NCBI RefSeq assembly: GCF_901709675.1
Contig: NC_051092.1
Span: 934,491-998,490, forward strand
DNA length: 64,000 bases
DNA from: Syngnathus acus
Taxonomy: Eukaryota > Chordata > Actinopteri > Syngnathiformes > Syngnathidae
Direction of reading: 5' to 3'
The stretch's first letter is position 1, and each line of letters begins with the position of its first letter. Below, in pieces: positions 13,944-29,340 of the stretch. The position numbers and the translations under genes are program-made. A model generated the notes under the pieces. It was given only the letters and a program-made list of their open reading frames with translations, was not told where the DNA came from and made no database searches.

Positions 13944-14012
13944 TTTATCCATCCATCCATCCATCCATTTTCGATACTGTTTGTCCTCATTAGGGTCGCA
14001 GGTAATTTAGGG
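13944..14012 (+). repeat. (ATCC)n-headed fish dispersed repeat fragment
   Basis: Five ATCC units lead into 'ttttcgatactgtttgtcc' and 'agggtcgcaggt', a diverged copy of the very common fish repeat that begins with ATCCATCCATTTTC and continues to a GGGTCGC segment. Only the head is present. It stops just before the 238-bp tandem array. Confidence 0.7.
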
Positions 14013-14032
14013 GTCATACAGGTCACTTACAG

Positions 14033-14746
14033 ACAAACATTCTGAATTATGGACATTTTAATTACTTCAATGAATCGAATGTTTCTGGAAAGTGGAAAGA
14101 AGCTCCCCGCAGGAAGGCCTTACTTGATTTCAAAGAAATAGCAAAATAGTTAACTTAAGTTTAATCATTTGTTTTATACAATTCTTTACAATATCAAGAA
14201 ACAAATATTTGACTAATGTCTTAATAGTATTGTTTACGAGCTTAATTCAACAAACATCGAAAGAACGATGACAAACATTCTGAATTATGGACATTTTAAT
14301 TACTTCAATGAATCTAATGTTTCTGGAAAGTGGAAAGAAGCTCCCCACAGGAAGGCCTTACTTGGTTTAAAAGAAATAGCAAAATAGTTAACTTAAGTTT
14401 AATCATGTGTTTTATACAATTCTTTACAATATCAAGAAACAAATATTTTACTAATGTCTTAATAGTATTGTTTACGAGCTTAATTCAACAAACATCGAAA
14501 GAACGATGACAAACATTCTGAATTATGGACATTTTAATTACTTCAATGAATCTAATGTTTCTGGAAAGTGGAAAGAAGCTCCCCACAGGAAGGCCTTACT
14601 TGGTTTAAAAGAAATAGCAAAATAGTTAACTTAAGTTTAATCATGTGTTTTATACAATTCTTTACAATATCAAGAAACAAATATTTTACTCATGTCTTAA
14701 TTGTATTGTTTACGAGCTTAATTCAACAAACATCGAAAGAACGAGT
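14033..14746. repeat. Tandem array, three copies of a 238-bp unit
   Basis: Copies start at 14033, 14271 and 14509, each beginning 'acaaacattctgaattatgg' and ending 'catcgaaagaacga'. Copies 2 and 3 differ at only a few bases, while copy 1 has several more differences (for example 'gatttcaaag' against 'ggtttaaaag'), so the latest duplication is recent. The unit is AT-rich, carries no recognisable protein and is not a microsatellite. The array ends 240 bp upstream of the aagab start codon. Confidence 0.95.
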
Positions 14747-14879
14747 TTTTTGCGTGAGATTTACTTTAACTGAACAAAAGAAAGAAAATAAACCTGTTCA
14801 TTATGTTTCTAAAGCACAGACAAAGCAAATTAAAACGTTAATTAAATCGTTACATTCTTGACATACCTTTCATTCGTCG

Positions 14880-14985
14880 GCCATTGAACCGGAAGGCTTC
14901 GTCGGAGTTGAAAGTTCATGGAAATCCCGCCTCCTAGATCACGTGACGCCAACAGCTACCGGAGCTTCGCCTAGCTGGTTGAAAA
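14880..14985 (+). promoter_or_regulatory. aagab: aagab proximal promoter / 5' UTR
   Basis: The 105 bp before the start codon is GC-richer than the array upstream. It holds an ETS-type ACCGGAAG at 14888-14895 and a TCACGTGAC E-box at 14939-14947, which fits the CLEAR/USF type of site bound by TFEB/MITF and USF factors. No TATA box is seen, as expected of a housekeeping gene. The transcription start is not determined. Confidence 0.5.
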
Positions 14986-16841
14986 ATGTCAGACTCGGAG
15001 GACGCCACTACGCCTCTCCCCTGTGTCGTTGTCACTAGCAGTGATGCCACTTTTAAAGAAGAAGAAATGATCAAACGTATGTATTGTAAACACACTCATA
15101 GGAATGATAGAAATGCTAATGCTAGCGAACATGTTTACCTTCGGTTGCTCGGGCATTCACCAAAATGTTAGGAGTTTATAAATAACGTAATAAAGTGCTA
15201 ACTTAGCCGAGCGGATGCACTCGGGTTTGTGTGACATATTATGGTTTTTGTTTTTCTGTCAGAAATTGTTGGGGCGAAGACGCTACCAGAAGCGAGCAAA
15301 CGAGAACAAACAGTCGTGTGGTATCCTTGGACCATCAACAACAAATATTACACAGCGGATGTCAGGCTCTGCATCGTACCCAGCACTTTTCAGATGTCGT
15401 CAGAGATTGCACAGTCCATGCAAGCTTTCATTGCTTTTTTTGATAGTACAAAGGTATGGACCTTTTTCATTCTTTTTGTAACGGAGCAGTTTCATTGTGT
15501 TGAATGAAATGACGTACATTTTGCAGAAGGATGGTTTAGAAAAGCTTCATCCGTGGATATCAGTGGTGGACGACATTGCTCCAGAGGTGCTGATTCTTGT
15601 CTGTGACAGAGTTTGTGCAGAAGGTATGTTCCGTTTCGATTTCTTTGTGTCTTGGCATGTGAAGAAATTGACAATAAAGCGGACTTTGACATTGCTGCAG
15701 TGTGAAATTGTGGATACAATTCTGTGTTAATTGGGATTTCTTTTCAAGGTGTTACCAGACATGAAGCACAACAATGGTGTTTGTCGCACAGCTTTGAGCT
15801 GGTGGAGCTCAACCCTCAGGAGCTGCCTGATGAAGATGGTGAGGGACACTTGAAATCAATTTTTCACAAATGATCTTCATCGTGAAATGTTAAAACAACT
15901 CGTCAAATCATATATGATGTGTCTACATCACCTTTTTTGTGCAGATGACTTTCCAGAATCCACAGGAGTAAAGAGAATTGTCCAGGCACTCAATGCAAAT
16001 GTGTGGACCAGCGTGGAGATGAAAGATGGTTAGATATACTTCATTGTCCCAAGGTCTTTTTGATTACAGAATTTAAATCTGCCTTTTTTTGGGACAACAG
16101 GGAACAGTCAGAGCTTCGGACTAATGAGCAGTTTGGTGGCTGCTCGGCACAACCACCCTCGCAGCTGTCAAGATCCACAAGTCAGTGCCACCTAAATTTA
16201 TAAAGAGAATTCTCACGTCAGTTTAAAATGATTGCTTTATAATTCTATTACAGTCTTCTAGTCAACCAGCAGAGGGCGCGCTTGCTACTGCAGTGACTCG
16301 TCATATGGAGACAAACAGCTCACCAGAGAACACAGTTGTTGGTAAGGGAACAGTTTTTGTTTTACCCTTAAAAAAAAAAAATCTGTGCCATCGATAATAA
16401 TCTAATGCTTTTGCTCATTACTGTGTATAAAGTTTTGAAATCAAATGTTGATCCTTTCAGATGCAATGACAAACTTGGACATACAGGAGCTTGCAAATCT
16501 CACAGCTGGAGATGCAGACGTGGATAATTTTGAACGCCTCTTCACCAAATTAAAAGAGATGAAAGGTAAATGAAGCGTGAAACAGTTTAGGCGCTTTACC
16601 CGTATCATGAAGATAATAGTATGTCTTTTTCCCTGCCAACTCACAGACAAAGCGTCATCGTTACCTCATGAGCAAAGAAAAGTTCATGCAGAGAAGGTAA
16701 GGTGCTTCAACTCCTCCTTTAAGTACCTAATGGGTGTGCTACATCAAAAGTTCTGCATTCCAGGTAGCTAAAGCTTTTTGGATGGCCATTGGTGGCGATG
16801 ACGACGAGATAGACGGCTTATCATCAGGGGAGGAAAGCTAA
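14986..16841 (+). CDS. aagab: Alpha- and gamma-adaptin-binding protein p34 (AAGAB), 10 coding exons, complete
   Basis: Coding exons are 14986-15076, 15263-15453, 15527-15623, 15749-15838, 15945-16028, 16101-16180, 16254-16341, 16461-16565, 16647-16696 and 16764-16841 (TAA). All phases agree and give 317 aa, against 315 in human. The start is fixed by an in-frame TGA two codons upstream (14980-14982). Landmarks are [17 protein letters not shown] and VLILVCDRV in the N-terminal Rab-like fold, [21 protein letters not shown] in the middle (split here across its exon junction), and [23 protein letters not shown] and [10 protein letters not shown] in the helical C-terminus. AAGAB is a cytosolic chaperone that binds adaptin subunits and guides assembly of the AP-1 and AP-2 clathrin adaptors; human haploinsufficiency causes punctate palmoplantar keratoderma. 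All introns are short (67-186 bp). The intron 5 donor (GTTAGA) is weak. The region around exons 6-7 is the least conserved part. Confidence 0.96.
15634..15692 (+). mobile_element. LINE 3'-tail fragment inside aagab intron 3
   Basis: About 60 bp of this 125-bp intron matches the 3' end of the LINE at 8164-8862 read on its own strand: both share TTTCTTTGTGTxxCTTGxCAT, then GAAGxxATTGACAATAAAG and GCxGACTTTGAC. It is an extremely 5'-truncated insertion, or the tail of a SINE that shares this LINE end, in the same orientation as the gene. It contains an AATAAA in the sense direction. Confidence 0.75.
16266..16279 (+). promoter_or_regulatory. CTCF-consensus motif inside aagab exon 7
   Basis: The 14 bases CCAGCAGAGGGCGC fit the CTCF core consensus CCASYAGRKGGCRS at every position. 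They lie within coding exon 7 of aagab, in the poorly conserved linker (residues SQPAEGALA). Binding is not shown by sequence alone. Confidence 0.5.
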
Positions 16842-17356
16842 CGGAAGTGAACGGTCAACATTTCTTTCCTACCTTTAACTGGCTGTCGCGCAAGGTCCAG
16901 CGCCCCCTGGAGTCACCGCTTGCACTTTGCAAGTGGAAGTGCTCATGGACGTACTTGACTGTACTGTAGGCGGCTTTGGCTCCTTCAAAGTGGCATTACT
17001 GATTTAGCTGAAAAGAGAGGTAGAAAGGATCCAGGACGCAGCCCTTACACATGGGTCTTCCTTAGTGATAGATAAAAAAATCAAACAAACATTACATCCA
17101 TGAGTTTATCCTTGGGGTACAATGTCATAAATATCTCAACGTGACATCATGTGCCTTATTTTAAAATTAACTGTCAGACAAACAAATTGTGAATATTCTG
17201 TCAAGTCACAAAAGATGAACTGTCATACAAATAATGGATGGTCTGTATTGTCAACATAAAGACTTTTTGTCTTGAATAGCTCTTGTCATTTCTTTGTACT
17301 CTCAACACAAGGCTTCTGCTCTGTGGCTAACTGTTCATTGTCACATGGACAATAAA
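16842..17356 (+). other. aagab: aagab 3' UTR with candidate poly(A) signal
   Basis: The stretch after the stop codon has no coding potential. The first strong AATAAA on the plus strand is at 17351-17356, which would give a 3' UTR of roughly 0.5 kb. A second AATAAA is at about 17484. A CTCF-like motif on the minus strand (CTCCAGGGGGCGC) lies at 16899-16912, shortly after the stop. The true cleavage site needs transcript data. Confidence 0.45.
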
Positions 17357-17408
17357 ACGCAGAGGCATATACCTCATATTGGAAGCAAATACTTGACATT
17401 TATATTAC

Positions 17409-17414
17409 TTTATT
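17409..17414 (-). terminator. smad3: Candidate smad3 poly(A) signal (AATAAA)
   Basis: Reading the minus strand down from the smad3 stop codon, this is a well-formed AATAAA, preceded by a long AT-rich 3' UTR of about 1.4 kb. It is about 55 bp from the candidate aagab signal on the other strand, so the two convergent transcripts would nearly touch or overlap. Confidence 0.4.
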
Positions 17415-18561
17415 AGACATTTGGCATAACAAAATAAAAGGGCCTTTTAGGACTATTTGACTTGCATGAGACATTGAAGAGCGAATAAAGCTCTCATCTA
17501 CCCAATGCAATGTTATCAACTGCGCGACAGACTTACATCATCCATTGGCTTGTGTACTGTAAGAGCGTGAATATTAATTGACACTGCATCTTCAAAGACA
17601 CATGACTTAACACTGAGTTGACATTTTTAGACACAAGAAATCACCAGAACTGAAGCTGTACAAGAGTCAAAAGTGCATTGTACTGTACTTGGTACGTTTG
17701 TTTTTCCATCCAAACGTGCCTCAATAACTGCAAAACTATGTTGAATCAGTCTCACTGTTATGCGCTGCGCACTACAAGTCAACCAGAGCTGAGAAAAGTC
17801 AGCATTAAAGTAGGCGGAGTCTTGAACATGTACACTTGTCGAGTCGTGCAGTCCCATTTTTGTATAACTACAAGAAATTACAAACTATAAATACTTATGT
17901 ACAATGATACTGAGGCAATAATTTAAAAAAAGAAAAGAAAAAAGTATTTTCATGCAGGACTGTATGAAAAAATAACTTAGAAAATGTCTTTTCATTGAGC
18001 AAAATATTTTTTTCTTATATAATCCAAGACGAAATGGTGCTGATCTTGTTTAAAATAGATAAAACACCAATTAAGAAGTAATTATCAAATTCTCATTAAT
18101 ATGATGAATTATTGGTGGCAAAAAGTGCCTTGTACTTAAAAGATTAATTACATTATTTTTTTTTTGCATTGATAACTAATTGTAAAAATAATTATACTGG
18201 AACATGACCAGTTCAAGGGTTTAATTAATTCATAGAATCAATGTTTTAAATTCTGATAAACAAGGCGGGAGGAGTGTTGTCACACCAACTTGACAAAGTC
18301 TAGAGTCCTCGAGGGGCGAGGTTGTCTGTATTTCTGGAACATTCCAAAAAATATCTAATTTTATATGAAGCTTTCTGTTGTATTTCCTGAGAAAAATCAA
18401 TGAAAATATCATAGAAATTGAAAAGCAATTGCCCCACCCCTCCACCAAGTTTCATAAAAGATGTCCCGCCATGCCTCTGTTGGTGCAACTCCAGTGACAT
18501 CACTATAAATACGAGACTTGCGATGCATGGTTACTTTCACTGATGTTAAAAAAAAGAAAGG

Positions 18562-18562
<1 letters not shown>

Positions 18563-18606
<44 letters not shown>
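18563..18606. repeat. (TG)n microsatellite
   Basis: This is a nearly perfect run of about 22 TG units with one early CG interruption, in the predicted smad3 3' UTR. Confidence 0.95.
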
Positions 18607-18609
<3 letters not shown>

Positions 18610-18695
18610 AGTACAGATAACACCCGGTGGCCGCACACACACACCGCAAAAGGACCATCACTCGTGTACACTTAAACAGAGCGAAGCAAAGAGCA

Positions 18696-18699
<4 letters not shown>

Positions 18700-18738
<39 letters not shown>
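18700..18738. repeat. (TG)n microsatellite
   Basis: This is a perfect run of about 19 TG units, the second of a pair about 95 bp apart, starting about 100 bp downstream of the smad3 stop codon. Confidence 0.95.
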
Positions 18739-18740
<2 letters not shown>

Positions 18741-18839
18741 GTTAAAAGTGACAGCAAGGGAGGCCGATCCGATGAATACCGTCTCTTTCCTTCTCTGCAC
18801 CGAGAGAACGAAAAACCGGCGTGGTCTCGTGGCTGCCTC

Positions 18840-23880
<5,041 letters not shown>

Positions 23881-25334
23881 ACGAACAACAAAACGCTACA
23901 GTGTCCCTTGTTTTTTGTTTTGCTTATCAGGTCATGTCATTTTTACTCATATCAAATGATTGCATATAATGAATTTTCAGTTTGATATCTTTACTTCATC
24001 AACTTCACGACTTTGCAAATAATAATGAATAATATGCAATTATTTGTCAATTCATCAGCCAAATGTTTCCTTTTATTATGACTTTTCATTTTTATGTTTT
24101 TATTTATGGGTATCTCTAGAAAACAAGATGATGCAATTAAAAGTGCGATCCACTGTCTACAATCACACATCAAGCCACTGCACACCATGTGTAAAATAAA
24201 GAAAGACACATATCTTACATGAATTATGCACACAAAGTAAAATTTCACAAAAGGTCTGTATTTGAAATGGAAATAATGATGAGCTTGTCAACTTGTCGTT
24301 CAAATGAATGCACACATGACACCATCTGAGGAAACGGGTAGCTACCGGTACTCCAATGGATGCTGTAATCCATGTCCCCCACTTTATTGCCATGGCAGGG
24401 AGGGAAGACGAGACAGACAGCTGGTGAGCACAATTGTTGCGTGTGTCCTTGCGAGAGGATTTTAGGGGGCTTGTGCGAGACTGCGGGGCAGACGGGCCAC
24501 AGCAGGCCCAGCGAAGGTCTTACGGAGCGAGCGAGGAACAAAAGGCCGGGCGGCCGTGTGAATAAGTAATGAGTGCGCACACAATGGTATGTGTAACAAT
24601 GGCTTTGTGATGGAGTATTCGTGGGAAACAAGGAGCATGTGATCAGCTGGGCTGCTGTCACAATACTTTGACAAGGATCTCCCAGCAACGAGAGGAAATC
24701 CATAGAGGAACATTATTGCGATCCAGATTCTCACTTGACATACTGACACACACAATTCAGTTGAGATGAGACTTGCAGACGATTGCATCGCCTTCATTCC
24801 AATGAAACCAACTACTTCTTGCAACCTTTGGATTATGTTCCAAAATCTACTCTTCATTTTCAAAACACATTGTGCTGTTCATGACTCACATGGTCAGGTA
24901 GGTCCCCCACTAACTACTGGCACCCCGCCATCACTCGAGATTGTATCTGCTCACACCTTCATCAGCGTAATCCCTATACCATGCCTCCAACATTCCTCAT
25001 GGGTTGATTACTGCTTGGAGGAGAAATTCTCAGCATGTCGATGGCTTCTTTAAATAAACCCAGGCTACATGCGTTTGAATACATAAACACCCTCAGTCCC
25101 TATTTGAGTAAATCATATTTTGTAGTGTAACATAGCATTTGCGTTTATTTTCTGGAGTAAACCTTTTCTGCAAACGGCTACCAGTTAATACACACTTTTA
25201 AAATAAATGTAAAACAAATGTTTAAATTTCAGTTAGTATTCCATATTGACTTGATTGTCTTCATGCAATCAAGTGCGGGGTCAAAGAGGCGCAACAACAT
25301 AGTCGACGCGTTCGAAGACGCTCCCGACGTAACA

Positions 25335-25348
25335 CTACCATCTAGTGG
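25335..25348 (-). promoter_or_regulatory. CTCF-like motif
   Basis: The minus strand reads CCACTAGATGGTAG, one mismatch from CCASYAGRKGGCRS. It lies in intergenic DNA near a repeat fragment and may be repeat-derived. Confidence 0.3.
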
Positions 25349-25447
25349 CCATTGTTTAACATTACTATCTGCGTTGAATAATAGTTTAAAAAAGCTGAGA
25401 AAAACGAGCAACAGACGAACAACTATTCAAACTCCAAAGCACACTTG

Positions 25448-25556
25448 TGCACAATTTCGAGTGTCCAATACACCTCCCATGCAAGTCTTTGGAATGTGGG
25501 AGGGAGGAAACAAGAGTACCCGGAGGAAACCCACGCAGGAAGAACGAGCCCTGAAT
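25448..25556 (+). repeat. Fish dispersed repeat fragment (3' part of the ATCC-headed family)
   Basis: The run 'gagtgtccaatacacc', 'catgcaagtctttggaatg', 'tgggagg', 'gtacccggaggaaaccca' and 'cgcagg' is the well-known distal part of the fish repeat whose head appears at 13944 and 34387. Flanking parts are missing. Confidence 0.75.
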
Positions 25557-26179
25557 CCAAGCCACCAAGCCAAGCGTGTGCAATTGTGTGGTTGTACTTC
25601 AATCAGATATTTGCATCCACACACGCGTGACACACTCTCAATTTTCTGTGATCGTGCATTCTCTTCTCGCTTTATTTACATGGCATTTGCATTGTCTCCT
25701 CTTTGACCTCAATGCAATTTCACAATTTCATTTTGTGTTCTTCAACATATTGCAATAGCACCTTTTCCCGTCTCCTTTTACTATTGGTTAACATTCATTT
25801 TAATTCGATCAATAAATCAAGACCTCAGATTTATAGTCTTTTCCATACGCTCAATTTACATGTTCATTGCGTACAATGGTCCATAACAGAATTAAGTTGA
25901 ATGAGAGGATTTCCAAAATATCTTCCCATCTTACATATGGATGCGATGCAGCACTTGGCCACGACTCATTAACTCCTTCCTCCCCCAGGCTAAATGGCTT
26001 CATGTTTGCCCTACACATTCAAACGATGGCAAAAAAACAAAAAGCACGTTCCCAGTATTTATCGAGTGTCCTCACTTATTCCTACTTCCCCCAAATGACA
26101 TTTCATCTCTTTAACAGCCTTCACAAAAAGTTAAAGAGGAAGGTGACATCTTCCCAAATCTGCTGCACGTACTCAATCA

Positions 26180-26760
26180 TTCAGTCCACCTCCAAAACTA
26201 ATGATTGTGAAATTAGTTTGGGAGCAATCAGAAAGCTCCCCCGCTAAGAGCCATGCCACTGTATCCATATGCATGAAATTGCCTGCCTGCTCGCTATGAA
26301 TGGTGGCTAATGCAGTGAATAATTCCGACTGCATAGATGGAGGAGTAACGCCGTCTTCTATTAGGTTGCGATAGTCGCAGCCCTTTGGCAATATCTGGCG
26401 ACTAGCCGTGAATGGATAATTAAGCCTTGCTCTTGAACATTAAAACTTGCTTCTTTCGGAGCGCTTCAGGCACTGGGGCCGCTTATTGGCTGCTCTCTTT
26501 TTGACGCAGTAACGCTTTCAACTGTAAATATTTCCTTCTGTTTGATTTGGGTGTCAAATACGGCACGCAATATCTTGATGAGTTCGATATCCTTTGCTTT
26601 CCATTGGATCTTAGCTGGATCCATAGCACACTTAAGTTTTATCGCCCTATCGTCCCTTGTTAAGACTTGCGTCTTATCATCTTCGGAAATGGAGTTTAAT
26701 GTGGCTTAGCGGAGGATTTAATGTGGCTCCAGGAGAGGAAAAGAAAGCAATCAAGTATCA
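26180..26760. promoter_or_regulatory. Candidate conserved noncoding element between smad3 and smad6
   Basis: The block is non-repetitive and balanced in composition, with words such as ATATGCATGAAAT (octamer-like), GGATAATTAAGC and CTTATTGGCTGC (CCAAT-like), and has no open frame of note. Its look is that of enhancer DNA. This is compositional inference only. Confidence 0.25.
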
Positions 26761-27255
26761 ATTATGCATTGGCACCACAGTGTGTGGTCTTTTTTCTTTT
26801 TGGTTGCATGATCAGCAGAATTTAGGGCCAGTGTAGAGCTCAGAATCGCATTTGTAGTTCTCTCAACGTCTAGAAGTTTTTGGGGGTCAAGCAAACAGGA
26901 ATAGCGGGGCGACTCAAATGGAAAAAACGTGCAGCCGGATGACTTGACTTCATTAAATACACAACATAGCTGTGATGCCTGTGCTCTTTCCAATCCATAT
27001 GTGAACCATTTGCTCCCCTCTTGAAACCTCTGCCTCATTAGTGTTGCCTTTATGACATGCGGCTTTACCTAAATGCTGTGGATTTTTCCACTCTGCTTGC
27101 TGGCCTGGCCCACTCTCAGGTTTGACGGATGCTTTCTTGGCTTGGTAACATTCTTCTAACAAGTCACTGAAAAAAGAAAACAAAATGCAGTTTAGATTAT
27201 GCAGAATAGTGGAGGATTGTCAAGTAGAATTGGAAAATAAAGTACAGCAAAGTAC

Positions 27256-27290
27256 ATCCATCGATTTCCTTCTGCTTATCCAGGACAGCA
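27256..27290 (+). repeat. Short head fragment of the ATCC-type fish repeat
   Basis: The text 'catccatcgatttcc' and 'ctgcttatccaggac' matches the head of the dispersed fish repeat, in a much reduced copy. Confidence 0.5.
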
Positions 27291-27392
27291 AAACACAATA
27301 CAAAAAAAAAATACTATGTAAAAGAATACGAATGGAATCTTTATGGAATTGGCTTTGGGCATTATTTTCTCACGCGACAGTAACCATAATGA

Positions 27393-27406
27393 CCACTTGA
27401 TGGCAG
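27393..27406 (+). promoter_or_regulatory. CTCF-like motif
   Basis: CCACTTGATGGCAG differs from the CTCF core consensus at one position. Confidence 0.3.
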
Positions 27407-28467
27407 TATAACATTTGTTTGAATACTTAATCTAAAAAGTAATACGTGTGTCTTGATGTGACTGTCGAAAATTATATGGAGTTGAAGTGCACTATATTTT
27501 GGTTTACAAAAAGAAAACATTTGAAATATGTAAAGAAAATGATGATTATAAAGGAAATAAGGAGTCAGTTGGGTGACTTTTTTTGTTCCTGTTTATCCGT
27601 TCAGTGGAAAATCATATCCTGTAAAAGGCCATCAAGTTTACGCTTTGAACTGGCTCACTGCTGTGCTGTACTGCTTTTTTTTTTTTTTTTCTTTCTCAAC
27701 TTTGCTCTTTAGGAGAAATGAGGCTGAGCCGCCTGACGCAGGACTTCCCATCAGCCGCCCTCAACCATGCACACATGTTTCTGATAGACCTCCACAAGGC
27801 CCAGTAATCTGAGGGCAGCTCATTCAGAGGAACCGACCGAGAGAGGAGAGGAGGGGTCCCAAACATGGTGGGCGAGAAGGAAAAGTAGGTGGAGAAAAAG
27901 GAGGGAAGCTTGTACTGGAAAGATGAGTGGGAGCAAATGCAAAGGGGGAAAAAAAGCAACATTTTAAGGGCACAAGGTGTGTTTTACTATAAACGGCACG
28001 GTCCCACTCATAATGTTCATAATGTGTCACTGTCTGTATGTTTATTATTGTGTTTGCACATCTGCAAAGTTTCTTTTTATTGACCCAAAATGATTTTGGA
28101 TGAGACACACCCTCGACTCATCCCTTCTTGGAAGAGCCACGCTGCATTATATTGCTTTTTTCTAAACACATAAGTGAAAATCGTGACATTAAATGCATCG
28201 GATTAATCCTGTTTTGTTAAAAATGGATTGCTTTGTAGGAGCAAGTTTCAATTCACTTTTTTTCCCCTTACATTTGAAATAAAGACAATCCATAGACAAG
28301 TGCGTGCAGATTTATTTCCGCCTATAAAACTGGTTAGTCAGCTCAACTTTGTATTTATTGCATCACTCACAGCTCTAAGAACTTAATAAGATAGTCGTTT
28401 GACGTCCTTGGTTGGGAAAGTACAAAATTGGGACATACATAAACAGCTCAAATGTCTGCGTGTGTAC

Positions 28468-28486
28468 CCGGCCGGCCGGCCGGCCG
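28468..28486. repeat. (CCGG)n palindromic run
   Basis: The 19-bp stretch is made only of alternating CC and GG pairs, so it is perfectly self-complementary. It stands out in an otherwise AT-rich stretch. Confidence 0.9.
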
Positions 28487-29298
28487 AAGTAGGACGCGCT
28501 GTTGGTTAAAATACGATTAAAATATTGCTTGTGTAGCCATTTGAGGCATTACTGTAAGTTCCTCCCAGACCACTTTGGGTTTTCTCAAGGACCAATCAGT
28601 GGTCTGCAGAAGACATTTTTGAGAACACATCACATACTGAAGTCAGACAACAAATCCTTGATTTCCTACCTCCCAAAGAGAAGCCAGTGTAAACATAACA
28701 GTGAGTGGCGCTATTTTAAGTTGGAAGTGAACATCAGAAGAGTTGAGGTCAGAGAAGAAGGGGGGGGGGGGGGCATTCTTAAAGGTGGGCCACGAGGAAG
28801 AGGATTAACTGAAATGAAAAACAGCCACAGCAGGAATCTGACACAACCCTGAAACAAGTTTATTGCAATTAAAAAAATGAAGACAAAATATTTGTAGTCA
28901 TTTTTTTGGTGTGCTTAATTACCTGTTCAAGTGTGTCTCTGAAAATCCTCACCTCATTTCAAGTTCCAAATTGTGATTGCAAAGATCATAGTGATAATAT
29001 TGACAAAAATGTGTTTGGACACAGCAATGAAGCAAACAGTAAGAACATGCACACACTTTGAAGTCCAGTCACAACATTAAAGGTGAGAGGGTGGAACGTC
29101 ATTCCAGTTACCGCCATAGTGCAAACACACAAAACACAACACAACACCAACAAGACACGGACGGACACTGTAGGAAGGAAATAAAAGTGTGTTGTCATAA
29201 GTGTGTGACGTCGGCGGAGCCTCACGGCTACGTTTGGAGGCTTTCGGGCTTGTTGAGCTGACCTCAGTGAAAGCAAACCTCATGACAGAAGGTCTGGC

Positions 29299-29340
29299 AT
29301 TGTGTGTGTGTGTGTGTGTGTGAGTGCGCGCGTGTGTGTG
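29299..29340. repeat. (TG)n microsatellite with CG interruptions
   Basis: About ten TG units are followed by a TGCGCG interruption and further TG units. No gene is associated. Confidence 0.9.

Larger units (their letters stand above)
17415..18839 (-). other. smad3: smad3 3' UTR (predicted), with two (CA)n tracts
   Basis: The region downstream of the smad3 stop has no supported reading frame. It contains two long dinucleotide runs, (TG)n on the plus strand at about 18563-18606 and 18700-18738, which read as (CA)n in the smad3 transcript and both lie within 280 nt of the stop. The rest is AT-rich. The extent depends on the poly(A) site. Confidence 0.45.

Noticed and set aside
18409-18757. Open frames rich in Thr-His repeats
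   Set aside because: They are translations of the CA/TG microsatellites.
24245-24703. 152-codon minus-strand frame upstream of smad3
   Set aside because: No similarity is recognised and it overlaps other open frames of equal quality.
28085-28099. 15-bp palindrome CCAAAATGATTTTGG
   Set aside because: A palindrome of this size in AT-rich DNA is not surprising and nothing around it supports a function.
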